Below, piece by piece: positions 39,630 through 48,554 of a stretch of DNA of 51,793 bases. This DNA is from an uncultured bacterium (GTDB lineage: Bacteria > UBP6 > UBA1177): assembly GCA_905233945.1 (NCBI GenBank), contig CAJOFY010000025.1, positions 1-51,793 on the forward strand, in the 5' to 3' direction. The notes beneath the pieces are model-generated. The model saw nothing but the letters and a program-made list of their open reading frames with translations. It ran no database searches and had not been told where the DNA came from. Numbering within the stretch: the stretch's first letter is position 1; every line of letters begins with the position of its first letter. A program made the position numbers and the translations under genes.

Positions 39630-41219
39630 CTACTCCTTGTCACCTTTTCCGTTTTCTTCGCCTGAAGCATCGTCGTCAAGTTTCGAGAAGTCGAAGAACG
39701 AATCAGGCGTTATTCTGCCGACCTTATCGCGTTTTTTGCCGTTGAGCTCGTCAATATGCAGCTGGAGACTGTAACGGATCTGTCTTGCCCTTCTTATGTT
39801 GAGCTCGGCATTTTTTGCAAAAGACTCGGTATCCGGCTCGCTCTGAATGTCTGCAAGCGTAAGATAGCCTCTCTCGGCAAGGAACTGCGACAGCTCCTCG
39901 TTGATGCATTTGAGTGTCGTCGTCGGAACATCGAGTTTTTTCTCGAGCTCGTCGTCAATAGTGATGACACCCATGCCTTTTTCAAGCATCATATTAGCCT
40001 GTTCAATGATTGATTCAGCCTTCTCCACCGTGATGTCAGGCAGCTCGGCGAGAACTTCCGGAGCAACCGTTGTAAGGTCTTCAAGAGTCGTGTAGCCGAG
40101 TTTTATGAGAGAATCGGCGATGCTTTCGTCAATACCGTCGATGAAAAGAAGTCTTCTTTTCGCCTCTTCGAGCATCATCTGCATCTGGCTCTCGCTCTGA
40201 ATATCGATGCTCCAGCCTGTGAGCTGGCTCGCAAGTCTGACATTCTCGCCTCCGCGTCCGATGGCAACCGAAAGCTGGTCGTCAGGAACAATGACATCCA
40301 TGCTGTGCTCATCGTCGTCGATTACAATCTGCGAAACCTCAACCGGAGAAAGAGTGTTGCAGATATACTTTACCGAATCCTCGTCCCACGGGATAATGTC
40401 GATTTTTTCTCCGCTGAGCTCATGAACGACATTCTGGATTCTCGAACCTTTCATTCCGACGCACGCGCCGACAGGATCAACATCGTGATCGATTGATCTT
40501 ACGCTGATTTTCGAGCGGTGGCCCGGATCACGCGCAACGCCTTCGATTTTAACGATTTTTTCAGCGATTTCAGGAACTTCCAGTTCGAACAGTTTAATCA
40601 GGAAAATCGTGCTGATTCGGCTGAGAAGAATATTGCAGCTCTGCCCAGAAGCCGGTTTTTTGACTTCAAGAATAAGAGCTTTGATTCTGTCGTTGGTCTT
40701 GAATCTGTCTGTCGGAATCTGCTGGCTGTACGGAAGATAAGCCTCGGTTTTGCCGATATCGACAATGATTCCGGTCTTCTCGAAGCGTCTGACAGTTCCT
40801 GTAATGATTTCCGACTGCCTGTTCTTGAACTCGTCGTAAATTATGTCGCCTTCAAGAGTCTTGATTTTCTGAAGGATAACCTGTTTTGCCACCTGCGCCG
40901 CAATTCTGCCGAGCTCGTCAGCCTCCATTTTAATACCGAGCGTATCGCCGAGCTGAGCCTCCGGGTCGATTTTAACCGCATCTTTAAGCGAAATATCCAG
41001 CAGCGGATCCTCGACTTTGTCAGTTACAACCCTGAAATAATAGGCTTCAAGGTTACCTGTGGCATCGTCATACATAATGTCGATGTCAGCGTCGGAACCG
41101 AGCTTTTTCTGAACAGCGCGGTAGAGAGCCTCTTTCACGATGTCGATAATAAATTCCCTTTTGATACCCTTCATCTTGACCAGCTGGTCGATCAATTCCT
41201 TCAAATTAAAGTCCATCAT
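39630..41219 (-). CDS. nusA: Transcription termination/antitermination protein NusA
   Basis: The 529-residue RNA-polymerase-associated factor has the N-terminal RNAP-binding domain (FIIDIVKEALYRAVQKKLGS), the S1 domain (GTVRRFEKTGIIVDIGKTEA), and KH1/KH2 (VGACVGMKGSRIQNVVHELS; LSVAIGRGGENVRLASQLTG). Two C-terminal acidic repeats (LGYTTLEDLTTVAPEVLAEL; RGYLTLADIQSE) follow. The acidic repeats are of the proteobacterial type. Start is the first of two ATGs (41219, or 41216) with GGAG 5 bases upstream; it overlaps the rimP stop (ATGA). It sits between rimP and ylxR, as usual. Confidence 0.94.
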   Translation of the reverse strand: MMDFNLKELIDQLVKMKGIKREFIIDIVKEALYRAVQKKLGSDADIDIMYDDATGNLEAYYFRVVTDKVEDPLLDISLKDAVKIDPEAQLGDTLGIKMEADELGRIAAQVAKQVILQKIKTLEGDIIYDEFKNRQSEIITGTVRRFEKTGIIVDIGKTEAYLPYSQQIPTDRFKTNDRIKALILEVKKPASGQSCNILLSRISTIFLIKLFELEVPEIAEKIVKIEGVARDPGHRSKISVRSIDHDVDPVGACVGMKGSRIQNVVHELSGEKIDIIPWDEDSVKYICNTLSPVEVSQIVIDDDEHSMDVIVPDDQLSVAIGRGGENVRLASQLTGWSIDIQSESQMQMMLEEAKRRLLFIDGIDESIADSLIKLGYTTLEDLTTVAPEVLAELPDITVEKAESIIEQANMMLEKGMGVITIDDELEKKLDVPTTTLKCINEELSQFLAERGYLTLADIQSEPDTESFAKNAELNIRRARQIRYSLQLHIDELNGKKRDKVGRITPDSFFDFSKLDDDASGEENGKGDKE

Positions 41220-41695
41220 TTTTCTCCATTCCAAACTTCATTTATCTTTCTTACGAATCCTTTTGCTATTTTAAGTTCAGTACCGTCTTCGGCGCGGACA
41301 ATGAACTCTTCTTTGTCGTCGTCAACCGAAACAAGCTCTCCGGTAAAGCGTTTTCTCCCTTCGACAAGCTCCGAAAGTTTGATTTTAAGCGTCTTTCCGA
41401 TTTCGTCGTGAAGATCGTCCCACCTTCTTACAGGGCGGTCGAGCCCCGGTGAGCTGACTTCAAGGTAGTAGCGGAACGGAAACGGATCCTCCGCATCAAG
41501 AAAATCACTCACGATCGGACTGAATCTGCCGCATTCGTCAAGCGAAATGTGCGTTTCCGGCGAAAGCGTGTCAAGATAAACGCGGAAAACGCCGTTCTGG
41601 CCGGTCGGGAGATCAAGCTCCACGATTTTGAAGCCCATTTTGTTTGCTAACGGCTCCAGTTTGTTAAAAATATCCTTAGCTCTGCCACTCCACAT
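41216..41695 (-). CDS. rimP: Ribosome maturation factor RimP
   Basis: The 159-residue factor supports 30S subunit maturation. The N-terminal domain has MGFKIVELDLPTGQNGVFRV, ISLDECGRFSPIVSDFLD, and the family signature YYLEVSSPGLDRPVRRWDDL. The C-terminal SH3-like domain includes FTGELVSVDDDKEEFIV. It is the first gene of rimP-nusA-ylxR-infB-rbfA-PBP-mfd and overlaps nusA by 4 bases. Confidence 0.93.
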   Translation of the reverse strand: MWSGRAKDIFNKLEPLANKMGFKIVELDLPTGQNGVFRVYLDTLSPETHISLDECGRFSPIVSDFLDAEDPFPFRYYLEVSSPGLDRPVRRWDDLHDEIGKTLKIKLSELVEGRKRFTGELVSVDDDKEEFIVRAEDGTELKIAKGFVRKINEVWNGEK

Positions 41696-41769
41696 TCAAC
41701 AACCTCACTCTTTGGATTAAAACCTGCGAAAAAGATGCAGAGAAATGAGACAAAAGAACCTCGGACGCC

Positions 41770-41797
41770 TATTTACCAGCAAAAATATAAAAATCAA
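41770..41797 (-). promoter_or_regulatory. Promoter of the rimP-nusA-infB operon
   Basis: On the minus strand TTGATT (41797-41792) and TAAATA (41775-41770) have a 16-bp spacer, followed by GGCGTCCG. It lies 75 bases upstream of rimP and 25 bases from repeat copy 4. Confidence 0.5.
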
Positions 41798-41821
41798 AAT
41801 TTTTTTAACGCGCTGATTTTT

Positions 41822-41981
41822 TGTCGGTATTATCGTTATTATCGATAAGAACGATTCGCGACGTCGGATTAACGTTATTATCGATTCGCCGCCCTGTGTC
41901 GGTATCCCGTTATACCGTTATAACATTATTCCGACATAATCTGGCGGCGTCGACAATAACGAACTTAATCGAAAAAAACGA
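41822..41981 (-). repeat. Octamer-mosaic intergenic element, copy 4
   Basis: Read on the minus strand it starts at the first base after the rpoD stop codon: TCGATTAAGTTCGTTATTG, then GACGCCGCCAGAT. Four octamers follow at 41933-41902: CGGAATAA, TGTTATAA, CGGTATAA, CGGGATAC. Then come CGACACAG, GGCGGCGAA, TCGATAATAACG, CGACGTCG, CGAAT and CGTTCTTATCGATAATAACG. A 30-base block spanning CGACACAGG and CGATAATAACG differs from copy 1 by one base, in opposite chromosomal orientation. One octamer starts TG instead of CG. Confidence 0.75.
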
Positions 41982-44000
41982 TTACATGAAATCGTCCCAG
42001 GAAGTCTTTTTGCCTTTGAGCATTTTTTTGAGTTTGATGACAGCTTTTGCCTCAATCTGCCTGATTCTTTCGCGGGTCACACCGAATTCCTTGCCGATTT
42101 CGTCAAGTGTGAAGGAATCGGTTTCGCCTATGCCGAAACGCATTCTGATAACTTTTTCCTCTCTCGGAGTGAGACCGTGGAAAAGTTCCCTGATGATTTC
42201 GGCCATATTCTGGCGCGCGGTGTAATCTTCCGGGCTTAAAGTCTTGGGATCCTCGACGAAATCCTGAAGCTGGCTGTCCTCATCTTCGCCTATAGGTGTT
42301 TCAAGCGAAATTGTCTCTCTGGCGCTGCGCCAAACCTTGCGGATTTTGTCTTCCGGAAGGTTCATCTGTTTAGCGACATCGGCGATACTCGGCTCGAAAC
42401 CGTTTTTATTGGTGAGTTCCTTGATGGTTTTGTTGATTTTGTTCATCATTTCGATCATGTGGACAGGAATTCTTATCGTCCTGCCCTGATCGGCGATAGC
42501 CCTGGTTATCGACTGCCTGATCCACCATGTCGCGTAAGTCGAGAACTTGTAGCCGCGGTGGTATTCGAACTTGTCAACAGCCTTGATGAGACCGATATTT
42601 CCCTCGCAGATGATGTCCTTGAAGTCAAGTCCGCGGTTATTGTACTTTTTCGCGATGCTGACAACAAGCCTGAGGTTTGCCTGTATCAGTTTGTTTTTAG
42701 CGCTGCGGACAGCTTCTTCGGCAGTTCTGAGTTTTTGCGAATTGGCAGTAAGTTCTTCTATCGAAAGTGTTGTCTCGGCTTCAATCTTCTTTATGCTGCG
42801 TTTTGTCTGGTTGATGAGAGCATATTTCTCGTTGATGTGCATGGCGTTGGAGTCAACCAGCGGGAATTTATCCGGATTTGCGATTATCTGCCCCATCTGT
42901 TCGAACGTCATGTTCATGTCGTCCTCTATGATTTTGATACTGGTCTGAAGTTTTTTCACCGATTCTTCATAAGACTTGATCTTTTCGCAGAGAGAGTTGA
43001 GGAAAGACTTGTTGAGCCTCATTTCAATGACAATGTCAACCATTTCATCGACCACTGCATTGAGATTTGCCGTATATTTTTTCTTTGCATCAGATCTGAG
43101 ATGCGGCGTCTCAAGAAGTTTCAACGCCTTTATTTTGTCTCTGTTTTTGGCTTTAAGACGCTCGATGCAGTCTACTGTCGCATCGATAAGCGACTGGTTC
43201 CGCTCATTGTTCTGAACCTCTTTCTGTGTCGGAACTTTCGGCTGTTTAGCCTTTTTGCCGGCAGCAGAGTCCTCCTCGATGACATCATCGCTCTCGTCGT
43301 CGAGATCATCCGACTGATTCTTCTCGTTCTCGAAATCGTCGTCGTCATCGTCTGCCATATCGTCGCCGTCACCGCCGATCTCCTCGTCCTGCTCGCGGAC
43401 AATCTCCTTGATGTTGAGCTGGCCGTTGCTGACCTTGTCGGGAATCGTGACTATCTCCTTGAAAGTGATGAAGAAATCGAGAAGCAGTTTGATTATCTCC
43501 TTTTCGCCGCTTTCGATCTTCTTCGCAATATCAACCTCGCCCTCTTTTGTCAGCAGCGGAACAGAACCGATAGTGAGCATATACATTCTGAGCGGATCCT
43601 TTCTGCCGCGTTCGTGAGTCGTGGCGGATGTCTTCTTCAGAATATCGGCAACTGCGTCCTCGGAAGACACTTCGGTCTCGTCCGGAACAGAGTGGGGAAT
43701 TTTTCTGTCGAGACTGAAATCGTCGGGCAGGACGTTGAAGAGCATTTCCATATCGTCGACATTGAAGTCATCGGGCACCATCTTGTTGAAATCCTGAGGA
43801 TCAGTAAAGTTGTCGGCGTTCAGCACAATATCCTTTGCGGTCTGTTCAAGCGACTCTTTGGGATTCATCCCGTCCTGCCGCAGCTGTTTTATCCTGTCGC
43901 TCAGCTGCGCGAGCCTCTCTTCGTTCTTTCTGCGGGAAATTGTGCCGGAATCTCTCGTAATTACATTTTTTCTTTTCTTCATAATAGGCGGAATTCTCAT
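41982..44000 (-). CDS. rpoD: RNA polymerase primary sigma factor RpoD (sigma-70)
   Basis: The 672-residue housekeeping sigma factor has region 1.2/2 ([60 protein letters not shown]), region 3 ([20 protein letters not shown]) and region 4.2 ([20 protein letters not shown]). The non-conserved region between 1.2 and 2.1 holds an unusual acidic stretch (residues about 205-260, with [15 protein letters not shown] and [10 protein letters not shown]). GGAGG lies 5 bases before ATG. It follows dnaG by 16 bases in the dnaG-rpoD pair. Confidence 0.95.
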   Translation of the reverse strand: MRIPPIMKKRKNVITRDSGTISRRKNEERLAQLSDRIKQLRQDGMNPKESLEQTAKDIVLNADNFTDPQDFNKMVPDDFNVDDMEMLFNVLPDDFSLDRKIPHSVPDETEVSSEDAVADILKKTSATTHERGRKDPLRMYMLTIGSVPLLTKEGEVDIAKKIESGEKEIIKLLLDFFITFKEIVTIPDKVSNGQLNIKEIVREQDEEIGGDGDDMADDDDDDFENEKNQSDDLDDESDDVIEEDSAAGKKAKQPKVPTQKEVQNNERNQSLIDATVDCIERLKAKNRDKIKALKLLETPHLRSDAKKKYTANLNAVVDEMVDIVIEMRLNKSFLNSLCEKIKSYEESVKKLQTSIKIIEDDMNMTFEQMGQIIANPDKFPLVDSNAMHINEKYALINQTKRSIKKIEAETTLSIEELTANSQKLRTAEEAVRSAKNKLIQANLRLVVSIAKKYNNRGLDFKDIICEGNIGLIKAVDKFEYHRGYKFSTYATWWIRQSITRAIADQGRTIRIPVHMIEMMNKINKTIKELTNKNGFEPSIADVAKQMNLPEDKIRKVWRSARETISLETPIGEDEDSQLQDFVEDPKTLSPEDYTARQNMAEIIRELFHGLTPREEKVIRMRFGIGETDSFTLDEIGKEFGVTRERIRQIEAKAVIKLKKMLKGKKTSWDDFM

Positions 44001-44016
44001 CTTCTCCTCCCTAAAA

Positions 44017-45756
44017 TCAAATCCTGTTGTCCCTTTTTATTTTCTCAAGTTCTCTGTTTTCTTTAATAATTTCAGCTATTTTTATTTGAGCCTCCCTGCT
44101 TTTGTCATTGCAGAGAATCTGATATAGAATTTCATTCTGGGCGATTTTCACGCCCGCAATCTCTCTTGAAAAATATTTTTCTATGTAACCGTCGCTTTTA
44201 CCTGAGAACTCGGCTGAAATATCACCGTTGGCATCGACTCTTTCGAGAATGCCGTCCATCGACTCGCCCTCATCGTAAGCCGCTGAAATTTCGTTTATAA
44301 GCGCATCGCATCCGGAATAGACGAAATAATCCCTGACACTTTCGAGAGATTTCACGAACTCGTTGTGAAGAAGAGCGATAACCACAAGCTTCCTTATATT
44401 CTCGAAACTGCATCCTTCGTAAGGATCATGCTGTTTAACCTCCCCTTTCTCAGCCTGGGCGGCAAGAGTTCTCACTTTTGAAACCTGCCTGTTGTATATT
44501 CTGATATCGCCGTTCGACATTTTCAGCACATAGTTTGCATAAGCCCTCACCTTCGACTGCGGAATATTTGTGAAAATATCGCGGATAAGACGTTCGACCC
44601 CGAGTTTCTCCTCAACATTTTCAAGGGAATTGAAAATTGTGAGCTGTTCGTCGAGAAGTTCCTGAAAAAGCGGCCTCGACTTTTCAATCAGGGCGCGTAT
44701 CTTCTCCTCTCCGCCTTCTTTTTTCAGCATGGAATCGGGATCCTCTCCCTCGTCGGTAATGAATGCCGCCCTGAGATCGAGTTTTTCAGGGATGGTCAGC
44801 TTCGCGATCCTCTTTGCAGCCTTGCGCCCGGCGCTGTCGCCGTCAAGCATGACGACAAGCGGTTTGTTGAATCTGCTCAGAATCTCAAGATGTTCGCTGC
44901 TTACAGCCGTTCCCAGAGCCGCCACAGCCGTCTGAAAACCGTGCTGGTGCATCGCAACGACATCGAAATAACCTTCGCAGAGGACGACATAAGGGAAATC
45001 ATGAAGCGCTTCACGGACAAAATCAATGCCGAAAAGGTGCTGTTTTTTGTTGAAAACCGGAGTATCGGACGTATTGAGATATTTAGGCCCGCCGCTGCCG
45101 CTTTCCATCACCCTTCCGCCGAATGCTATAACATTTTTCCTGTTGATTATCGGGAACATAAGGCGGTTGAAGAAAAAAGAGCGGACTCTCGAATTCTCGT
45201 CTATCTTGACAAGCCCGGCACGCGAAGCCGCATTGAGGCCGATGCCGTTTTCCCTGAGTTTTTCAACGAAAGCGTCGCCGTCACCGATGTAACCTATCGC
45301 GAAACGCCGCCTCATCTCGTCCGAAACACCGCGTTTTTCAAGGTATTCACGCGCCTCGGCACTGTTTTCAAGATTCTGCATGAATATTCTGGCCGCTGTC
45401 TTGTTGGCTTCGAAAATCTCGTTTCTGAGCTGTTCTGCGGCTTTGTCTATTTTCGGCTCGTCCTTGAGAAGTTCAGGAATGCTGAAGTCTTCCCCGAGCT
45501 TTTTTACAGCGTCGGAATAGGAGTAACCCTCTTTTTTCATCAGGAAGGTTATCGCATTTCCGGATATACCGCAGCCGAAGCAGTAAAACACGTTGAGCTC
45601 GGTATTTATGTGGAATGACGGGGTCTTTTCGTTGTGGAAAGGACAGAGACACTTGAATCCTTCTCCGGTCGGTTCCAGCTGTGCATACTTCGAGATTATC
45701 TTGTCAAGAGAAATGCGCTCGGAAACGAGCCTGTTGACTTCAGTAGAAAATGCCAA
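44017..45756 (-). CDS. dnaG: DNA primase DnaG
   Basis: The 579-residue primase makes RNA primers at the replication fork. The zinc-binding domain has [15 protein letters not shown] and [17 protein letters not shown]. The TOPRIM catalytic core has [19 protein letters not shown] with [20 protein letters not shown]. The C-terminal helicase-binding part (from about 430) is weakly conserved. I place the start at TTG 45756, with GAGG 7 bases upstream; TTG 45762 is in frame but only one base from that site. It is the first gene of dnaG-rpoD, behind its own promoter. Confidence 0.92.
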   Translation of the reverse strand: MAFSTEVNRLVSERISLDKIISKYAQLEPTGEGFKCLCPFHNEKTPSFHINTELNVFYCFGCGISGNAITFLMKKEGYSYSDAVKKLGEDFSIPELLKDEPKIDKAAEQLRNEIFEANKTAARIFMQNLENSAEAREYLEKRGVSDEMRRRFAIGYIGDGDAFVEKLRENGIGLNAASRAGLVKIDENSRVRSFFFNRLMFPIINRKNVIAFGGRVMESGSGGPKYLNTSDTPVFNKKQHLFGIDFVREALHDFPYVVLCEGYFDVVAMHQHGFQTAVAALGTAVSSEHLEILSRFNKPLVVMLDGDSAGRKAAKRIAKLTIPEKLDLRAAFITDEGEDPDSMLKKEGGEEKIRALIEKSRPLFQELLDEQLTIFNSLENVEEKLGVERLIRDIFTNIPQSKVRAYANYVLKMSNGDIRIYNRQVSKVRTLAAQAEKGEVKQHDPYEGCSFENIRKLVVIALLHNEFVKSLESVRDYFVYSGCDALINEISAAYDEGESMDGILERVDANGDISAEFSGKSDGYIEKYFSREIAGVKIAQNEILYQILCNDKSREAQIKIAEIIKENRELEKIKRDNRI

Positions 45757-45786
45757 CTGCAAACCTCATCAAAAAAAAGGCTGAAT

Positions 45787-45814
45787 ATAGTACTACTTTA
45801 ATTTAAAAAATCAA
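45787..45814 (-). promoter_or_regulatory. Promoter of dnaG-rpoD
   Basis: On the minus strand TTGATT (45814-45809) and TACTAT (45792-45787) have a 16-bp spacer, followed by ATTCAGCC. It is 31 bases from the dnaG start and faces away from the lipoprotein promoter at 45840. Confidence 0.5.
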
Positions 45815-45839
45815 TTTTTTAATTATATGACAAGATTTT

Positions 45840-45867
45840 TTGACTTGCCTCGGAATTATTGTATTAT
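45840..45867 (+). promoter_or_regulatory. Promoter of the TSP3 lipoprotein gene
   Basis: TTGACT (45840-45845) and TATTAT (45862-45867) have a 16-bp spacer. An overlapping TATACT at 45865 would give 19. The ATG is 43 bases downstream with a TTGAGG site. Confidence 0.5.
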
Positions 45868-45910
45868 ACTGCAATTTTTCGATTTTTTGACTTTCTGTTG
45901 AGGTTTTGCA

Positions 45911-47194
45911 ATGAAAAAAACAGTGCTTTTCGCAATTTTTCTTTCTTTTTTCTTTTTCGGCTGTCTTGAGGAGACGAAACTCGTAAGCTCCGGAACATTC
46001 GAAGACACCACAGGACATGGCGGCAAAGCCGATTCGGACGAGGTTTCCGATGATTCCGAAACCGAGAATCCCGACGGCGAGAGACCCGATTCCGACCGCG
46101 AACGTCCCGGCAGAGACGACAGCGACGGCGGTGAAGGTGAAGAAGACGGCTGGAACGGCGAAGAAGAGGAAAATCCCGATGAAGACGGACTTCCCGACAG
46201 CGACAGAGTACGTCCCGAAAGAGACGAAGACTTCAATCCTCAGAATGATGCCGACGAAATTCCTGCTGACAGGGACAGCGACGGAGACGGAGTTCTTGAC
46301 AGCGAAGACGGATGCCCTGCCGATCCGAATAAAACAGAACCAGGCGTATGCGGCTGCGGAAAAGAAGATAGCGATCTCGATACCGACGGCGACAGTGTTC
46401 CCGACTGCAAAGACAACTGCAAAAATGACAAAAATACAGATCAGACCGACCTCGACGGCGACGGCATCGGCGATGCATGCGACGATGACCTCGACGGCGA
46501 CGGTGTAAAGAATATCGAAGACAACTGCGTTAAAGTAGCGAATCCGAAAGAGGGGGGCTCTATTTTTTCGCCCGGACAACAGCCTGACATGGACGGTGAC
46601 GGCATCGGTGACGCGTGCGACGACGATATCGACGGCGATGACATTCCGAATGCAAACGACAACTGCCCGAAAGATGTAAATGCTGACCAGCTTGACGGCG
46701 ACAAGGACGGTGTGGGCGATGTCTGCGACCTTTGTCCGGAAGACAAAGACAAGGCTATTGATGCCGGCATCTGCGGATGCGGAGTAGCTGAAAACGACAA
46801 GGACGGCGACGGAGTTGTTGACTGCAAGGACAACTGCCCTGACGATTTCAACGCTTCGCAGCTTGACAGTGACGGCGACGGAATCGGCGATGCGTGCGAT
46901 CCGTTACCGTATGAACAGAAAACGGAGGAACCGGATCCTGACACTTCCGATGCCGATACTGACAACAATCCCGATGCGAATCAGGAGCAGGGCGATTCTG
47001 AGCAAGGTGATCAGGAGCAGGGCGATTCCGAGCAAGGTGATCAGGAGCAGGGCGATTCCGAGCAAGGTGATCAGGAGCAGGGCGTTTCCGAGCAAGGTGA
47101 TCAGGAACAGGGCGATTCCGAGCAAGCTGATCAGGATGCAGGTACGGTTCCCGAGTTTCCCGATGGAGATACCGATACCGACACCGGCAACTGA
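45911..47194 (+). CDS. Lipoprotein with thrombospondin type 3 calcium-binding repeats
   Basis: The 427-residue lipoprotein (lipobox FFFFGC) has an acidic linker (about 25-120) and at least six TSP3-type repeats (about 120-335), such as DGDGIGDACDDDLDGDG and DNCPDDFNASQLDSDGDGIG. Each has the DxDxDGxxD calcium-binding pattern and paired Cys. Two GVCGCG/GICGCG motifs interrupt them. TSP3 arrays act as rigid Ca2+-dependent stalks on surface proteins. The usual C-terminal OmpA or adhesive domain is absent: the protein ends in a 50-residue Gln/Glu/Gly/Asp tandem repeat and a DTDTDTGN tail. Its function is unknown; a surface role is inferred. Confidence 0.85.
   Translation: MKKTVLFAIFLSFFFFGCLEETKLVSSGTFEDTTGHGGKADSDEVSDDSETENPDGERPDSDRERPGRDDSDGGEGEEDGWNGEEEENPDEDGLPDSDRVRPERDEDFNPQNDADEIPADRDSDGDGVLDSEDGCPADPNKTEPGVCGCGKEDSDLDTDGDSVPDCKDNCKNDKNTDQTDLDGDGIGDACDDDLDGDGVKNIEDNCVKVANPKEGGSIFSPGQQPDMDGDGIGDACDDDIDGDDIPNANDNCPKDVNADQLDGDKDGVGDVCDLCPEDKDKAIDAGICGCGVAENDKDGDGVVDCKDNCPDDFNASQLDSDGDGIGDACDPLPYEQKTEEPDPDTSDADTDNNPDANQEQGDSEQGDQEQGDSEQGDQEQGDSEQGDQEQGVSEQGDQEQGDSEQADQDAGTVPEFPDGDTDTDTGN
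46981..47140 (+). repeat. 30-bp coding minisatellite in the TSP3 lipoprotein gene
   Basis: Five 30-bp units start at 46991, 47021, 47051, 47081 and 47111, preceded by a 10-base partial unit. Each encodes GDSEQGDQEQ with minor changes (Val for Asp in unit 4; ADQDA at the end of unit 5). Units 2 and 3 are identical. The unit length keeps the frame, so copy number can change without breaking the protein. Confidence 0.92.
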
Positions 47195-47219
47195 CAGTCG
47201 TTTTCGTCAATGCTCCACG

Positions 47220-47247
47220 TTTTAATTCCCGAAAAATTCGTTATAAT
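47220..47247 (+). promoter_or_regulatory. Possible promoter of the mechanosensitive channel gene
   Basis: TATAAT (47242-47247) is perfect and is followed by CCCCCG. The best -35 at 16 bp is TTTTAA (47220-47225), a poor match. It is 26 bases before the ATG at 47274, which has CGGAGG. Confidence 0.4.
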
Positions 47248-47273
47248 CCCCCGTTTTTAGTCCGGAGGCAGAA

Positions 47274-48554
47274 ATGAAAACGCTTTTTAAAATCGTAACT
47301 CCAGATTTCTTATCAGTTTTTTTCGCGCATCACTCTCTTCTTCACGCCCTTTTCAATTTTGCCGTAGTTGCGCTGATTGCGGTGATTCTTACTTTCGCGG
47401 CAAGAAAAATCGTCGATATCATCATAAAATTCGCAGTAACGCGTACAAAAACCAAGTGGGACGACATATTTTTCAACCACGGAGTCTTTTCAAAATTCGT
47501 AAACATGGTTCCGGCTCTTGTTTTTTACTGGTCTGCTTTTTCGTTCGAACGCGGCGGGCACTGGATGAAAAAACTTTCATTCTGCATAATCGTCATCGTC
47601 ATCATGGATATTCTGAGAGCCGCAAACAAGGCGATGCTCGAAATATACGACACTTTTGAAATATCGAAAGACAGACCGCTCAAAGGGCTCATGCAGATTG
47701 TCCTCATCGTTATCTACTGCGTCGGTCTCATCGCGATGGTTTCAATACTTCTCGACAAGTCCCCTGCCCTGCTTCTCAGCGGCTTCGGCGCTATGACAGC
47801 CGTAATCATGCTGATTTTCAGGGACACGATGCTTGGTTTTGTCGCAGGACTTCAGATTGCCGCAAACAATTCCATACGGAAAGGCGACTGGATTGTCATG
47901 CCGCAGAACAACGCCGACGGCGAAGTCATCGACATCGCGCTCCACACCGTAAAAATCCAGAACTGGGACAAAACCATCGCCAACATCCCGACCCACAAGT
48001 TCATGGAGGAGAGTTTCATCAACTGGCGCGGCATGGTGGAATCGGGCGGAAGACGTATGAGCAGAAACATCCTGTTCGATGTTTCCTCGGTGCGCCGTCT
48101 GACCGATGAAGAAATTGAAAAACTCGGCAAAATCGAGCTTATTTCAGGATACATCAAGGCAAAGACAGCGGAAATCGAACGGTACAACGCGAAAAGTGAC
48201 AGCGCGGCACAGGCAAACATGCGCAGACTGACAAACATCGGAACTTTCCGCGAATATGCCCGGCAGTATCTCCGCCACAACGACAATCTCAGACAGGATC
48301 TCACTCTCATCGTAAGGCAGATGCCGCAGACAGAGCACGGCCTTCCGCTTCAGATATATGCCTTCACAAAGACCACGGAATGGGTCGACTACGAAGCGGT
48401 GCAGTCCGACATTTTCGACCATCTTATTTCATCTGCCGGCTTCTTCGGGCTCAGGCTCTACCAGCAGCCTGGCTGGCACGACATTCAGATTGTTGCAGAA
48501 AAACTCAGCGGGAAATTAAATGCAGAAAGTAAAGAAACTGATAAAAACGCTTAA
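47274..48554 (+). CDS. Mechanosensitive ion channel, YbdG/MscM-like
   Basis: The 426-residue protein has five hydrophobic segments (about 24-46, 72-88, 98-116, 140-162, 168-190). The MscS pore-and-beta domain follows: LLLSGFGAMTAVIMLIFRDT and GFVAGLQIAANNSIRKGDWI, then GEVIDIALHTVKIQNWDKTI with IPTHKF. The C-terminal domain is long, including RQYLRHNDNLRQDLTLIVRQ and LPLQIYAFTKTTEW, which is the YbdG-type layout rather than short MscS. These channels release solutes on osmotic downshock. The 3' end overlaps the next gene by 35 bases. Confidence 0.88.
   Translation: MKTLFKIVTPDFLSVFFAHHSLLHALFNFAVVALIAVILTFAARKIVDIIIKFAVTRTKTKWDDIFFNHGVFSKFVNMVPALVFYWSAFSFERGGHWMKKLSFCIIVIVIMDILRAANKAMLEIYDTFEISKDRPLKGLMQIVLIVIYCVGLIAMVSILLDKSPALLLSGFGAMTAVIMLIFRDTMLGFVAGLQIAANNSIRKGDWIVMPQNNADGEVIDIALHTVKIQNWDKTIANIPTHKFMEESFINWRGMVESGGRRMSRNILFDVSSVRRLTDEEIEKLGKIELISGYIKAKTAEIERYNAKSDSAAQANMRRLTNIGTFREYARQYLRHNDNLRQDLTLIVRQMPQTEHGLPLQIYAFTKTTEWVDYEAVQSDIFDHLISSAGFFGLRLYQQPGWHDIQIVAEKLSGKLNAESKETDKNA

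Noticed and set aside
42459-44066. 535-codon open frame on the plus strand opposite rpoD
   Set aside because: It is antisense to a clear RpoD and has no family motifs; the codon bias of rpoD leaves the reverse strand open.
45803-46579. 258-codon minus-strand frame that looks like a membrane protein
   Set aside because: It is the antisense of the Asp-rich TSP3 lipoprotein; GAC/GAT codons read backwards become Val/Ile.
46991-47140. Leu/Ile-rich and Arg-rich frames in the minisatellite
   Set aside because: A 30-bp repeat is open in several frames by construction; only the Gln/Glu/Asp frame is joined to a signal peptide and TSP3 repeats.
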